Source: an uncultured bacterium
Lineage (GTDB): Bacteria; Bacillota; Clostridia; Lachnospirales; Lachnospiraceae
Direction of reading: 5' to 3'
Length of the DNA stretch: 64,000 nt
Assembly: GCA_948467735.1 (NCBI GenBank)
Contig: CAOKFN010000008.1
Location: forward strand, 1 to 64,000
In this document: positions 8,206 to 15,804 of the stretch, piece after piece
Layout of the letters: each line of letters starts with the position of its first letter
How positions within the stretch are numbered: the stretch's first letter is position 1
Made by a program: the position numbers and the translations under genes
Notes under the pieces: model-generated
Database searches by the model: none
What the model was told of the DNA's origin: nothing
The model's input: only the letters and a program-made list of their open reading frames with translations

Positions 8206-9270
8206 TCAAGAAGTCCTTTGGGAATTTTTGACTGCCGCTTCCCACAATCCGTTCAGATAAGCGGCGCCCAATGCCCTGTCATAGAGTCCGTAACCGGGCC
8301 TGCCTGTCTCGCCCCAGATCATCCGGCCATGGTCCGGCCGAATATATCCGTCAAAACCGTTGTCATGCAGCGCTTTCATAATCCCATACATATCCAATGA
8401 ACCGCAGGATGAAAGATGGGCCCGTTCCTCGAATCCTTTTCCGTCCGGCAGTACAGCCACATTCCGCATGTGTACAAAATGAATCCTTCCCATGGCCGCA
8501 TATTTTGCCGCCATCCTCGCCACATCATTGCGGCAGCTGCATCCAAGCGAACCCGTACACAGTGTAATGCCGTTATTTGGCACATCCGCCAATTTCAGAA
8601 AACGATCCAAATTTGCCTCGTCGGTAATAATCCTTGGCAGCCCGAAAATGCTCCAGCAAGGGTCGTCCTCATGAATTGCCATATTCACTCCACAGGACTG
8701 GCTGACAGGAATCATCCGTTTCAGAAAATATTCCAGATTCTCCCAGAGCTTTTCCTCCGTCATGGACTGATACTCTGCCACCACGCTGCGAAGCTCTTCT
8801 CTGGAATAGCTCGCGTCCCAGCCCGGCAGCGTTAAATCGCTGTCGCTCTCCAAAGGGTTCACAGCATCCACCTGCGCCTGATAATAAGCGAGCGTAGTGG
8901 AACCGTCCGGAAGCTCATGAGCCAGCTCCGTCCTTGTCCAGTCGAATACGGGCATGAAATTATAGCAGATGCATTTGACACCCGCTTCCGCAGCCCGGCG
9001 AATATTTTCACAGAAATTATCAATATAATGGTCTCTGGAAGGCTTGCCCAGCTTGATATCTTCATGGACGGGAATGCTTTCCACCACTTCAAAACGCATC
9101 CCGCTGTTCTCAATCTGCCGTTTTAACGCCGCAAGGCTCTCCCTGCTCCACACTTCGCCCACGGGCACATCATACACTGCCGTGACAATCGTATGCATTC
9201 CCGGAATCTGTCGGATATTTTCCAGCGTCACCTTATCCTCTTGTCCATACCACCGAAAAGAAAGCTTCAT
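8206..9270 (-). CDS. uxuA: Mannonate dehydratase
   Basis: Dehydrates D-mannonate to 2-keto-3-deoxy-D-gluconate in glucuronate breakdown. About 354 residues, full length for UxuA. Family stretches include SFRWYG and IRQIPG at the start, ICYNFMPVFDWTRT, MAIHEDDPCWSIFGLPRI, CTGSLGCS, and RPDHGRMIWGE followed by PGYGLYDRALG; the His, Cys and Asp residues that bind the metal are present in these. AGGAG overlaps the first codons of the longest frame, so the ATG at 9270 (or 9273) is the likely start. No uxaC, uxuB or kdg gene lies beside it, so its pathway partners are elsewhere. Confidence 0.93.
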   Translation of the reverse strand: MKLSFRWYGQEDKVTLENIRQIPGMHTIVTAVYDVPVGEVWSRESLAALKRQIENSGMRFEVVESIPVHEDIKLGKPSRDHYIDNFCENIRRAAEAGVKCICYNFMPVFDWTRTELAHELPDGSTTLAYYQAQVDAVNPLESDSDLTLPGWDASYSREELRSVVAEYQSMTEEKLWENLEYFLKRMIPVSQSCGVNMAIHEDDPCWSIFGLPRIITDEANLDRFLKLADVPNNGITLCTGSLGCSCRNDVARMAAKYAAMGRIHFVHMRNVAVLPDGKGFEERAHLSSCGSLDMYGIMKALHDNGFDGYIRPDHGRMIWGETGRPGYGLYDRALGAAYLNGLWEAAVKNSQRTS

Positions 9271-9351
9271 CATTCTCCTCATTTCCGCGCCGCAGCAATG
9301 AAAATCATATTTCTCTTGTACGGCTTTACGGAGAATAGTGTTTCCCCAAAA

Positions 9352-10137
9352 TCAGATATTTATTCCGAATATTCTTTCCGTATTTTTCCTAGCATTTTCT
9401 ATCAATGCCTCCTCCGGCACCTTCATATATTTAGCCAAATCTCTGACGACATATTTAATATTCTGCGGCACATTCGTTCTGTCAAGTTCCGAAACATTCT
9501 TAGGCGTCAGATACGGCGCGTCCGTCTCCACCAATATCCGGTCCAACGGAATGATTTTTACCGCGTCGCGCAGCTCTTTACCGCGGCGGTCGTCGCAGAT
9601 CCATCCCGTAATCCCGATAGAAAATCCCATGGAAAGATATCTGTCCAATACCGCCCTTCCGCCCGTAAAACAATGTACGACCGACTTTTTGCAAATATCC
9701 GGATGATTTTTAAATCTTTTCACAAAATCATCTGCGGCGGCGCGCTCATGAAGAAATAGCGGCTTTCCCAATTTTTCCGCAAGAACAATATGCTTTTCCA
9801 GACATCTTATCTGATTTTCTCTTGTAGAAAACATTCGGTCGTAATCCAGACCGCATTCCCCCACAGCCAGCATTTTATGATTCTCTGTCAGAATCTGCTC
9901 CATCAGTTGAAAATCTTCCTTCCCTGCCCTGTCCGCATTATGGGGATGTATTCCGGCCGTGCCAAAAACATCATGGTTTCTAACAAATTCATGTATTCTC
10001 TTACTCTCTTTGATATCGGTTCCCGTCAATATACAGCATACTTCATTCTTTTGCGCTTCCTCAATGATTCGCTCAGGTTCGGGGAACTGCCTGCAGAACA
10101 AATTCAATCCAATGTCATAGTATTTCACTCTTGTCAT
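9352..10137 (-). CDS. TatD-family metal-dependent hydrolase
   Basis: A 261-residue TIM-barrel hydrolase of the TatD deoxyribonuclease family. Instead of the usual HxH opening it has YDIGLNL, so the first metal-binding pair is replaced. Later motifs are standard: TAGIHPHNAD, AVGECGLDYDR, PLFLHERAA, SVVHCFTGG and the LVETDAPYL Asp motif. AAAGGAT lies upstream of the start. The opening resembles the eukaryotic and some clostridial TatD-like proteins that also read YDIGxN. Substrate and role are not settled; DNA 3'-exonuclease activity is known for relatives. Confidence 0.88.
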   Translation of the reverse strand: MTRVKYYDIGLNLFCRQFPEPERIIEEAQKNEVCCILTGTDIKESKRIHEFVRNHDVFGTAGIHPHNADRAGKEDFQLMEQILTENHKMLAVGECGLDYDRMFSTRENQIRCLEKHIVLAEKLGKPLFLHERAAADDFVKRFKNHPDICKKSVVHCFTGGRAVLDRYLSMGFSIGITGWICDDRRGKELRDAVKIIPLDRILVETDAPYLTPKNVSELDRTNVPQNIKYVVRDLAKYMKVPEEALIENARKNTERIFGINI

Positions 10138-10270
10138 AAAATCCTTTCGTTACCTCTCTTCCCTGTGAACGTCTGATTACGGCCGCCCTAAAGCTGCTCA
10201 ATGCAGCCGCTCCTAATCCTGCCGTTATCGACACAGTAAATACAAACAGAATCCCTTCATTATGCTCCAT
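10115..10270 (-). CDS. Possible small membrane protein, 51 residues
   Basis: From an ATG with AGGA six bases upstream, 51 codons give one clear hydrophobic helix (about residues 8-27) and a basic C-terminus. The end overlaps the TatD gene start by 23 bp in another frame, which could couple translation. No family is recognised. A short frame of this quality may be chance. Confidence 0.35.
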   Translation of the reverse strand: MEHNEGILFVFTVSITAGLGAAALSSFRAAVIRRSQGREVTKGFYDKSEIL

Positions 10271-10299
10271 AAACAGTCCTGCTTCAACACAGCGGCATC

Positions 10300-10334
10300 C
10301 CCCAAACCGGAGACTGAAACCTGAAGGTTTGGGG
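10300..10334. other. Hairpin CCCCAAACC/GGTTTGGGG
   Basis: Nine-bp perfect arms around a 17-base loop, with no T-run. It lies upstream of the small ORF and TatD gene and could be a leader structure or a repeat end. Confidence 0.4.
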
Positions 10335-10379
10335 CATGTCCCGAGGAAAATAATTTTCAAGCATGTTCTAAAAAATGTC

Positions 10380-10408
10380 TTGCAAAATAGAAAAGCATGT
10401 GTTATAAT
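10380..10408 (+). promoter_or_regulatory. tRNA-Gly promoter
   Basis: TTGCAA, 17 bp, TATAAT, placed 25 bases before the tRNA 5' end. Confidence 0.75.
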
Positions 10409-10433
10409 ACTTTATGTTCGTAGATAGTGATAA

Positions 10434-10504
10434 GCAGATATGGTTCATTGGTAGAACGCTAGCTTCCCAAGCTGGAAAGGCGGGTTCGATTCCCGTTATC
10501 TGCT
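10434..10504 (+). tRNA. tRNA-Gly (CCC)
   Basis: A 71-nt cloverleaf: acceptor stem GCAGATA/TATCTGC with discriminator T, D-arm GTTC/GAAC, anticodon loop TTCCCAA giving CCC, and T-loop TTCGATT. No encoded CCA. A canonical promoter lies just upstream. Confidence 0.96.
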
Positions 10505-10620
10505 TTATTTTTATGTGTATTTCATGGTAACTGCTGTTTTAGGGAAATTTGTCAACTAATATTCCATTGAGACGGCATCATATCATCCATCCCCTCCCAT
10601 TCAGCAGATATGCTTCCTGC

Positions 10621-11178
10621 TCATGTATGGGAGACTATCTCTTCCATCGTTCTCGGAGTATAATCCATATAATCCATCATCACGCCGCAGTTAAACATAA
10701 GGCAGGATTTGTCATACAATGCCTCCATTTCAAATTTGACCCGTTCCATCATGTTCCATTCAAAGCTCTTATGGACATGCCCATATAAATGCACCCATCC
10801 ATAGTAATGGTTATTGAAGCAGGGAATCGGGTAATGGCTGAGCACAATCCCCTTCCCCTCCGACAGAGTCAGTTCTTTATAAGCCGTTATCTCCGCAAAT
10901 AATGACTGTAATACTCTGTTTTTCAACAGCTTTTTATCATGATTTCCCATTATGAGATGTTTGACGCCGTTCAACGACTTCACTATCTCAATTGTCTTGG
11001 ACGCATTATACCAGCTGATATCCCCGAGAATAAAAATCTCGTCTTCCAGCCCCACGGCTTGATTCCAATTGTCAATCAACGCTTTATCATGCTCTTCTAT
11101 GGTTTTAAAAGGCCTGTTATCAAAAGCCAGTGCGTTCTCATGCCCAAAATGTGTGTCCGCAATAAAATAATATGCCAT
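10621..11178 (-). CDS. Metallophosphoesterase family protein
   Basis: A 185-residue calcineurin-like phosphoesterase with the full motif set: ADTHFGHEN (D-x-H), ILGDISW (GD), IMGNHDKK (GNHD), VLSHYP and LYGHVHKS (GHxH), which together hold two metals. It is the compact type often annotated simply as a phosphoesterase or hydrolase, with no accessory domain or signal peptide. Substrate unknown. It stands between tRNA-Gly and the isochorismatase-type gene without obvious operon partners. Confidence 0.9.
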   Translation of the reverse strand: MAYYFIADTHFGHENALAFDNRPFKTIEEHDKALIDNWNQAVGLEDEIFILGDISWYNASKTIEIVKSLNGVKHLIMGNHDKKLLKNRVLQSLFAEITAYKELTLSEGKGIVLSHYPIPCFNNHYYGWVHLYGHVHKSFEWNMMERVKFEMEALYDKSCLMFNCGVMMDYMDYTPRTMEEIVSHT

Positions 11179-11254
11179 TTTTCACCTCTACTTCCGGTAC
11201 GCGTCTATTTTTAAATTCTGTTCCTATGCCGCCGCTCATAAAAATGTTTAACCA

Positions 11255-11809
11255 TCAAACATCACTTCCATCGCCCGCCTGATCGCCGGTCACGTCAATC
11301 TGACACATTTTCATGGTCTCCAGCGCCGCCTCATGGGTTTTGGGCGTGACGCCCGCACAGCAGCCCGCATCCACTGAAATTGCGGTTTCCGGAAAATATG
11401 CTTTCAAAAGCAGCGCGTTGGACACCACGCAGATATCCGTACACAATCCGATTAATTCTATCTGCGCTTCCTCCTCTTCCAGAATTTTACCGATTTCCTC
11501 CGCCAAATCCGTGGATCCAAAGGTTATCTTTTCTATGGTTTTGTAATTTTTTCCGGCCAGCGCCCCCGCTATCGTTTCATTCAGCTCCCAGCCCTCCGTC
11601 CCCTTCATGCAATGAGCCACCGGCAGCTTTCTGCCCTCCGCGGTTTCCAGATAATCGGACTGATGCGTGTCAAGAGTCGCAAATATCCTGCCGTCAAAAT
11701 TCTTTATTTTTTCTGCCGCCCTGTCTACAATTGCTTCCGCTTCCTTTGTCCCCAAAGCGCCGTCCACAAAATCCTTCTGCATATCTACCACAATCAATAT
11801 TTTCTCCAT
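11255..11809 (-). CDS. Isochorismatase/nicotinamidase-family cysteine hydrolase
   Basis: A 184-residue hydrolase. The catalytic Asp is in VVDMQKDFVDG, the general-base Lys in the region around TFGSTDL, and the nucleophilic Cys in LIGLCTDICVVSNAL. The length and the layout suit the nicotinamidase-like branch, which deamidates nicotinamide to nicotinate for NAD salvage, but the metal-binding Asp-x-His set typical of PncA is only partly visible (LDTHQSDY). The substrate is therefore left open. AAGGA occurs upstream of the start. Confidence 0.85.
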   Translation of the reverse strand: MEKILIVVDMQKDFVDGALGTKEAEAIVDRAAEKIKNFDGRIFATLDTHQSDYLETAEGRKLPVAHCMKGTEGWELNETIAGALAGKNYKTIEKITFGSTDLAEEIGKILEEEEAQIELIGLCTDICVVSNALLLKAYFPETAISVDAGCCAGVTPKTHEAALETMKMCQIDVTGDQAGDGSDV

Positions 11810-11844
11810 ACGATACCGCCCCGTCCTTTTATATAAAACTGCAC

Positions 11845-11872
11845 AAAAACCCGGCAGATTTCTCCACCGGGC
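11845..11872 (-). terminator. Terminator after rplT
   Basis: On the minus strand CCCGG and CCGGG arms enclose an inner GAGAAATC-containing loop and are followed by TTTTTG, 19 bases past the rplT stop. Confidence 0.65.
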
Positions 11873-11890
11873 CGCAGACTCGTGTTTCCA

Positions 11891-12247
11891 TTATGCAATC
11901 TTGCTTTTTGCAAGCTCTGCCAATGATTTAAACCCATCCGCATCGTTCACAGCCATCTCAGCCAGCATCTTCCTGTTGATATCGACGCCGGCCAGCTTCA
12001 GGCCGTACATAAACCTGCTGTAAGACAAACCATTGATTCTTGCAGCCGCGTTGATACGGGTAATCCACAGCTGTCTGAACTGACGTTTTCTCTCTTTCCT
12101 GCCCGCATAGGAACTGGCGAGAGCTCTCATGACAGACTGTTTTGCCACTCTGTACTGCTTACTCCTTGCGCCCCTGTACCCTTTCGCAAGCTTTAATACT
12201 CTATTATGCTTTTTCTTGGCGTTTAAGCCACCTTTAATTCTTGCCAT
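11891..12247 (-). CDS. rplT: 50S ribosomal protein L20
   Basis: A 118-residue basic protein, full length for bL20, which binds 23S rRNA early in large-subunit assembly. ARIKGGLNAKKKHN, KLAKGYRGARSKQYR and the RKRQFRQLWITRINAAAR stretch are characteristic. It is the last gene of infC-rpmI-rplT, 24 bases after rpmI. In Firmicutes L20 also feeds back on this operon by binding its leader. Confidence 0.98.
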   Translation of the reverse strand: MARIKGGLNAKKKHNRVLKLAKGYRGARSKQYRVAKQSVMRALASSYAGRKERKRQFRQLWITRINAAARINGLSYSRFMYGLKLAGVDINRKMLAEMAVNDADGFKSLAELAKSKIA

Positions 12248-12271
12248 TCTTATCTCTCCTCCTTACCTAAA

Positions 12272-12469
12272 TTATAAATAGGGCAGAATCTTCTTCATAT
12301 TCTTTACATTCGTTGCATCAGTAATCGCAGGTTTTCTCAGATTACGCTTGGTCTTCGGGGATTTCTTGGTTAAAATATGGCGCCTGTAAGCTTTATTTCT
12401 CTTTAACTTACCCGTTCCTGTCACTTTAAAACGCTTTGCAGCTGATCTGTTTGTCTTCATTTTGGGCAT
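12272..12469 (-). CDS. rpmI: 50S ribosomal protein L35
   Basis: A 65-residue bL35: MPKMKTNRSAAKRFK, GKLKRNKAYRRHIL, KKSPKTKRNLRK and a hydrophobic KKILPYL end. It is the middle gene of the infC operon, with an AGGAGG site upstream. Confidence 0.98.
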   Translation of the reverse strand: MPKMKTNRSAAKRFKVTGTGKLKRNKAYRRHILTKKSPKTKRNLRKPAITDATNVKNMKKILPYL

Positions 12470-12537
12470 AACATATTCCTCCTAAACTTTTATAATCTAT
12501 ATTTTAACTTTTGCGAACGAAGGATCCCTTGGAGTTC

Positions 12538-13044
12538 CTATCGCTTTTCAGTTAAAAACATCGTCATGCTCCTGCCCTCTACCTTCGGAGCCTTCTCCAC
12601 TGTGGAAATATCGGACAGGCTTTCAGCAAAATCATCCAGAATGTGTCTGCTGTTGTTCATATGTGCAATCTCACGACCACGGAACCGAAGCGTCACCTTA
12701 ACCTTGTCGCCTTTGCTGATAAACTTTCTGGCCGCGTTAATCTTGGTGTTCAAATCATTGGTATCAATATTCGGGGACAGGCGAATTTCCTTAATCTCAA
12801 TGACTCTCTGCTTCTTCTTTGCTTCCTTTTCTTTTCTGATCTGCTCGTACTTAAATTTGCCGTAATCGACAATCTTGCATACCGGCGGCTTTGCAGTGGG
12901 AGCAATCTTCACCAAATCCAATCCCGCTTCCTCCGCCATCCGCATGGCTTCCCTTGTGGACACAATGCCCAGCTGTGAGCCGTCCTCCCCAATCAGACGT
13001 ACTTCTTTGTCCCTAATCTGTTCGTTAATCATTAAATCGCTAAT
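12538..13044 (-). CDS. infC: Translation initiation factor IF-3, AUU start
   Basis: IF-3 binds the 30S subunit and proofreads start-codon choice. The start is the ATT at 13044: GGAGGTG lies seven bases upstream, and the protein then begins ISDLMINEQIRDKEVRLIG as in other clostridial IF-3s. This gives 168 residues, the usual length; a longer frame reads through the leader terminator and is not credible. The N-domain (MINEQI to about residue 80), Lys-rich linker and C-domain (IEIKEIRLSPNID, GDKVKVTLRFRGRE) are complete. A rare AUU start is the known device by which IF-3 limits its own synthesis. First gene of infC-rpmI-rplT. Confidence 0.96.
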   Translation of the reverse strand: MSDLMINEQIRDKEVRLIGEDGSQLGIVSTREAMRMAEEAGLDLVKIAPTAKPPVCKIVDYGKFKYEQIRKEKEAKKKQRVIEIKEIRLSPNIDTNDLNTKINAARKFISKGDKVKVTLRFRGREIAHMNNSRHILDDFAESLSDISTVEKAPKVEGRSMTMFLTEKR

Positions 13045-13218
13045 GGTCTTGCACCTCCATAAGAAAAAGTGGATAGCATAACTATCCACTTGACTCACTT
13101 TCAGCAGGCGAAGCCAAATTCCTTGGCGCCGCGTGTATTAAAATAGTGACGCTTACTGGCCCGATTGCCGTAAGGTGAGAGTGGATACTCTGCTTGCTAT
13201 TGTGTGTTCTTTCACACA
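13045..13218 (-). ncRNA. L20-type leader of the infC operon
   Basis: The 5' leader between the promoter and infC. It contains a terminator hairpin just before the ribosome binding site. An upstream copy of TATCCACT (near 13170-13180) can pair with the 5' arm of that terminator as an antiterminator. This is the arrangement of the Firmicutes L20 leader, where L20 protein promotes early termination. The exact RNA ends are inferred. Confidence 0.75.
13061..13090 (-). terminator. Attenuator terminator in infC leader
   Basis: GTGGATAG and CTATCCAC arms around a five-base loop, followed by TTTTTCTT, ending ten bases before the infC Shine-Dalgarno. Confidence 0.85.
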
Positions 13219-13223
13219 TTTTT

Positions 13224-13252
13224 GTATTTTACCATACTATAATACCGCTGTC
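13224..13252 (-). promoter_or_regulatory. infC operon promoter
   Basis: Consensus TTGACA, 17 bp, TAAAAT on the minus strand, about 180 bases before infC. Confidence 0.85.
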
Positions 13253-13284
13253 AATATCATTTGCAAATTTTCTCTGCGTTTGAT

Positions 13285-13340
13285 ATGCATTCTCGCAACT
13301 GCCCTGCGGCCTGTCTGAATTATTGCGTTATTATTACATC
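13285..13340. repeat. Degenerate relic of an inverted-repeat element
   Basis: TGCATTCTCGCAAC followed by CCTGTCTGAA and a T-rich end matches, with changes, the right end of the element at 50913-51053. Only one end is recognisable. Confidence 0.5.
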
Positions 13341-13467
13341 AGGTTCTATGTACGGCAGAATATAAAAATTGCACACATCTATTTTTTATGATATATTAAA
13401 TTGGATAAAAGCCCGCCGAATTTCGGCAGCCTGCTCTTCAGCTTTAATAGAAAGTGAGTGGAACTTT

Positions 13468-13821
13468 ATGCAGAAAGCTTTTAAAAGTCATGGACTATCC
13501 TGCGCCGCGAAATTCTTCGCCAGTCCGGCCGACGATTCCTATATGATATATTTTTACGAAGAATGTAATACGCAATATTGTTCTCCTTTGTCTAATCTGG
13601 TGATTCCTCCGCCGACATATGGATTCCTGCATCTGCAATTTATAGGGGCGGACGCGATGTTAAGCGGATTTCTGGACAAACGGCATTTTTCAAAGGAAAT
13701 GGTGGAGGATATTCTGATTTTTATAGAAGACGCCCTGCCCAAAGCCCGAAATATCTATCTCCCCTACCACACAGATTTCGTTTCCATATCGGACTGCGAG
13801 GAATATAATGGCGAATATTAA
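13468..13821 (+). CDS. Unrecognised protein, 117 residues
   Basis: A soluble mixed alpha/beta protein beginning MQKAFKSHGLSCAAKFFAS, with DDSYMIYFYEE, PPPTYGFLHLQFIG and an acidic end. I do not recognise a family. The ATG at 13468 is preferred over one 33 codons upstream because a GAGTGG-type site precedes it and the upstream codons cover a region with no protein-like character. It stands alone on the plus strand between two minus-strand units. Confidence 0.5.
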   Translation: MQKAFKSHGLSCAAKFFASPADDSYMIYFYEECNTQYCSPLSNLVIPPPTYGFLHLQFIGADAMLSGFLDKRHFSKEMVEDILIFIEDALPKARNIYLPYHTDFVSISDCEEYNGEY

Positions 13822-13896
13822 GGCGGAACCCCCTTAAAATACTCTCCCCCATTCCAATACCTTAAAGCGGATATCCGCCTTCCGCGGAGTCCGCCG

Positions 13897-14802
13897 TCAG
13901 CACAGAAGCGCCAGATAGAGCTCCATGGAAATCCTGCCGTTTTCCCAAGTGGCCGCATTTGCCGCCGCCAGCGCCGCCGCTTTGCTAAGCATCATATCCG
14001 GCGTCTCTCCCGCCAGCTCGCTCATGCATAGGGACGCCGTCACCGTATCCCCGCACCCCACCGTATTGACAACCTGTACCTTTCCGGCAGGCTGATAGAC
14101 TTTCCGTCCGCCGTCCACGTACAAAAGCCCCTCTTCCCCTAGAGAAAGAATCACCTTGGAAACTCCCTGCGCGGTCAATGCCTCCGCCGCCTGAGCAAGC
14201 TCCTCCCGGCCTGTCAGGGATTTCCCCGCCAGATATTCCAGTTCCTTTCGATTGGGCTTCACCATGTCCGGCTTTGCCCGGACGCCTTCTCTCAAAAGTT
14301 CTCCCGACGTGTCCAGACACACCCTGCGCCCCGCCCTGTGGCATTCCTCAATCAAATGCCCATAGATATCCGTGGGCACGCCTGCGGGCGCGCTTCCTGA
14401 AAGCACCGCCATCTCGCACAGCTCCAGACAGCCCCCGAACTGCTTTCGGAAGTTTTCCAGCTCCTTCCCCGAAATCTCCGGCCCCGGTTCCAAAATCTCC
14501 GTCACGGCGCCGTCCTCGCCGAGAATATTGACATTGGTTCTTGTCTCTCCCCGTATCTTCGTAAAATAGCATTCCACGCCCATCTCTTCCATGGCGTCCT
14601 CTATCAGACGGCCCCCGCTGCCGCCGAGAAATCCCACCGCCGCCACGGGCATGTGAAACTGCCGCAGCACCTTGGTCACATTAATGCCCTTTCCCCCCGC
14701 CGCGCTGACGCACTTGGTCAGGCGGTTCACTTCGCCCGGCCGAAGGCTCCCAAGCTCGCAGGTCTTATCCACCGCCGGATTCAATGTCACTGTCAAAATC
14801 AT
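13897..14802 (-). CDS. PfkB-family sugar kinase, 1-phosphofructokinase type
   Basis: A 301-residue ribokinase-fold kinase that phosphorylates a hexose phosphate, most likely fructose 1-phosphate or tagatose 6-phosphate. TVTLNPAVDKT, the substrate-binding SAAGGKGINVTKVL, a VLSGSAPAGVP turn, VKPNRKELE and the catalytic NTVGCGDTVTA motif are all present, with the ATP-side Asp in GCGD rather than the common GAGD. Fructose operons usually add a PTS enzyme II and a DeoR regulator; neither is adjacent, so the exact sugar is undecided. Confidence 0.88.
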   Translation of the reverse strand: MILTVTLNPAVDKTCELGSLRPGEVNRLTKCVSAAGGKGINVTKVLRQFHMPVAAVGFLGGSGGRLIEDAMEEMGVECYFTKIRGETRTNVNILGEDGAVTEILEPGPEISGKELENFRKQFGGCLELCEMAVLSGSAPAGVPTDIYGHLIEECHRAGRRVCLDTSGELLREGVRAKPDMVKPNRKELEYLAGKSLTGREELAQAAEALTAQGVSKVILSLGEEGLLYVDGGRKVYQPAGKVQVVNTVGCGDTVTASLCMSELAGETPDMMLSKAAALAAANAATWENGRISMELYLALLC

Positions 14803-14918
14803 TTCCGTCCCGTCCTTTCCCCAGCGTGTATCGTCTAGTTTTCTATACCTCCCGACGCTGTGTTAGTGATTCTGCTTTGATTGGGATAAAAATTGTTTCG
14901 GCAATCTTTTTATCAAAA

Positions 14919-15503
14919 CTACAATTGCTCCACAAAATGATTCTCTGACTCATTCCAATACTTTTGATATACAAAGTTATCATTTCCGTCAAAATTCAGC
15001 TGATACATTCTAAATATCACAGGGAAATTTTTCGGCTGCCATTGCTCTTCATAGGAATACCGGTATGTCATGCCCACCTTTTGCATCACATTGCCGCTTC
15101 TTGGATTATTCCTGTCATGTGTCGCCGTAATATATGGCAGGCCGTCTTTTCTTACCTGTTCCACAACAGCTTTTCCCGCTTCGGTAATAATGCCCTTATG
15201 CCAAAATTCCTTGCGAAGTCCATAACCAAAATCATGGTGTTCTTCCATGTCAACTTTGATATAACCTATGGGAAAATTGTCTTCTTCCAAGCAGACGGCA
15301 TACGCATATCCCTGTGGCTGTGCATATTCTGCGGCATATTTTTCTACATAGAATTTCCTTGTTTCCTCCATGTCTTTTACGGGATACCAAGGCAGGAACT
15401 TATTAACTTCTTCATCCCTCAGAATAAAGAAAAGGGCTTCCATATCTCTTTCTGTAAATTTTCTTAAAATCAAACGTTCCGTTTTTAATGCGGGCGTATT
15501 CAT
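14919..15503 (-). CDS. GNAT acetyltransferase, RimJ/RimL type
   Basis: A 194-residue N-acetyltransferase that begins MNTPALKTERLILRKFTERD, the standard opening of the RimJ/RimL branch. The motif A region reads YGLRKEFWHKGIITEAGKAV with the acetyl-CoA pocket in a slightly divergent form, and the end has GNVMQKVGMTYR. GGAG nine bases before 15503 decides the start; a frame running about 100 codons further upstream is not protein-like and crosses a dispersed repeat. Substrate unknown. It may be the last gene of a unit with recJ, but 300 bp separate them. Confidence 0.85.
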   Translation of the reverse strand: MNTPALKTERLILRKFTERDMEALFFILRDEEVNKFLPWYPVKDMEETRKFYVEKYAAEYAQPQGYAYAVCLEEDNFPIGYIKVDMEEHHDFGYGLRKEFWHKGIITEAGKAVVEQVRKDGLPYITATHDRNNPRSGNVMQKVGMTYRYSYEEQWQPKNFPVIFRMYQLNFDGNDNFVYQKYWNESENHFVEQL

Positions 15504-15654
15504 ATTATCTTTCTCCATAAGCTTGAATTGAGCCGCCGCTTTCCAACCGGACGAGCAGAAAGCGAAGCGTTCGCGAAGAATCTGCCCCAGCGTACTCAAG
15601 CATCCTGCCGCATCGTTCTTTCTGTGTCCATAGCGGCTGTCAGTCAAATCGGCA

Positions 15655-15710
15655 GGCTGAAGGCGTCCTTGGGACGCCTTAACATTTGACCCTCGCGGCA
15701 TTGGCCAATA
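15655..15710. repeat. Dispersed intergenic repeat, copy A
   Basis: Contains GCGTCCTTGGGACGC and TTGACCCTCGCGGCATTGG. The same core (CCCTCGCGG followed by CATT or GAAT) occurs at about 21299, 30350 and 44862, each preceded by a GTCC-TTGG-type stretch. Confidence 0.65.
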
Positions 15711-15804
15711 TGCCCAAGCCAGCCCATGGACTGGCTTTGCAGGCACGGCACTTGGCTCATTGCCGACGGGAATAAAAAAAGGCCGCCGATTGTCTGACTT
15801 CACA

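Noticed and set aside
13045..13098. An extended infC start at 13098
   Set aside because: It would translate the leader terminator and ignore the GGAGGTG site placed for the ATT codon.
15504..15803. N-terminal extension of the GNAT protein
   Set aside because: Not protein-like and crosses a dispersed repeat; GGAG at the internal ATG decides the start at 15503.
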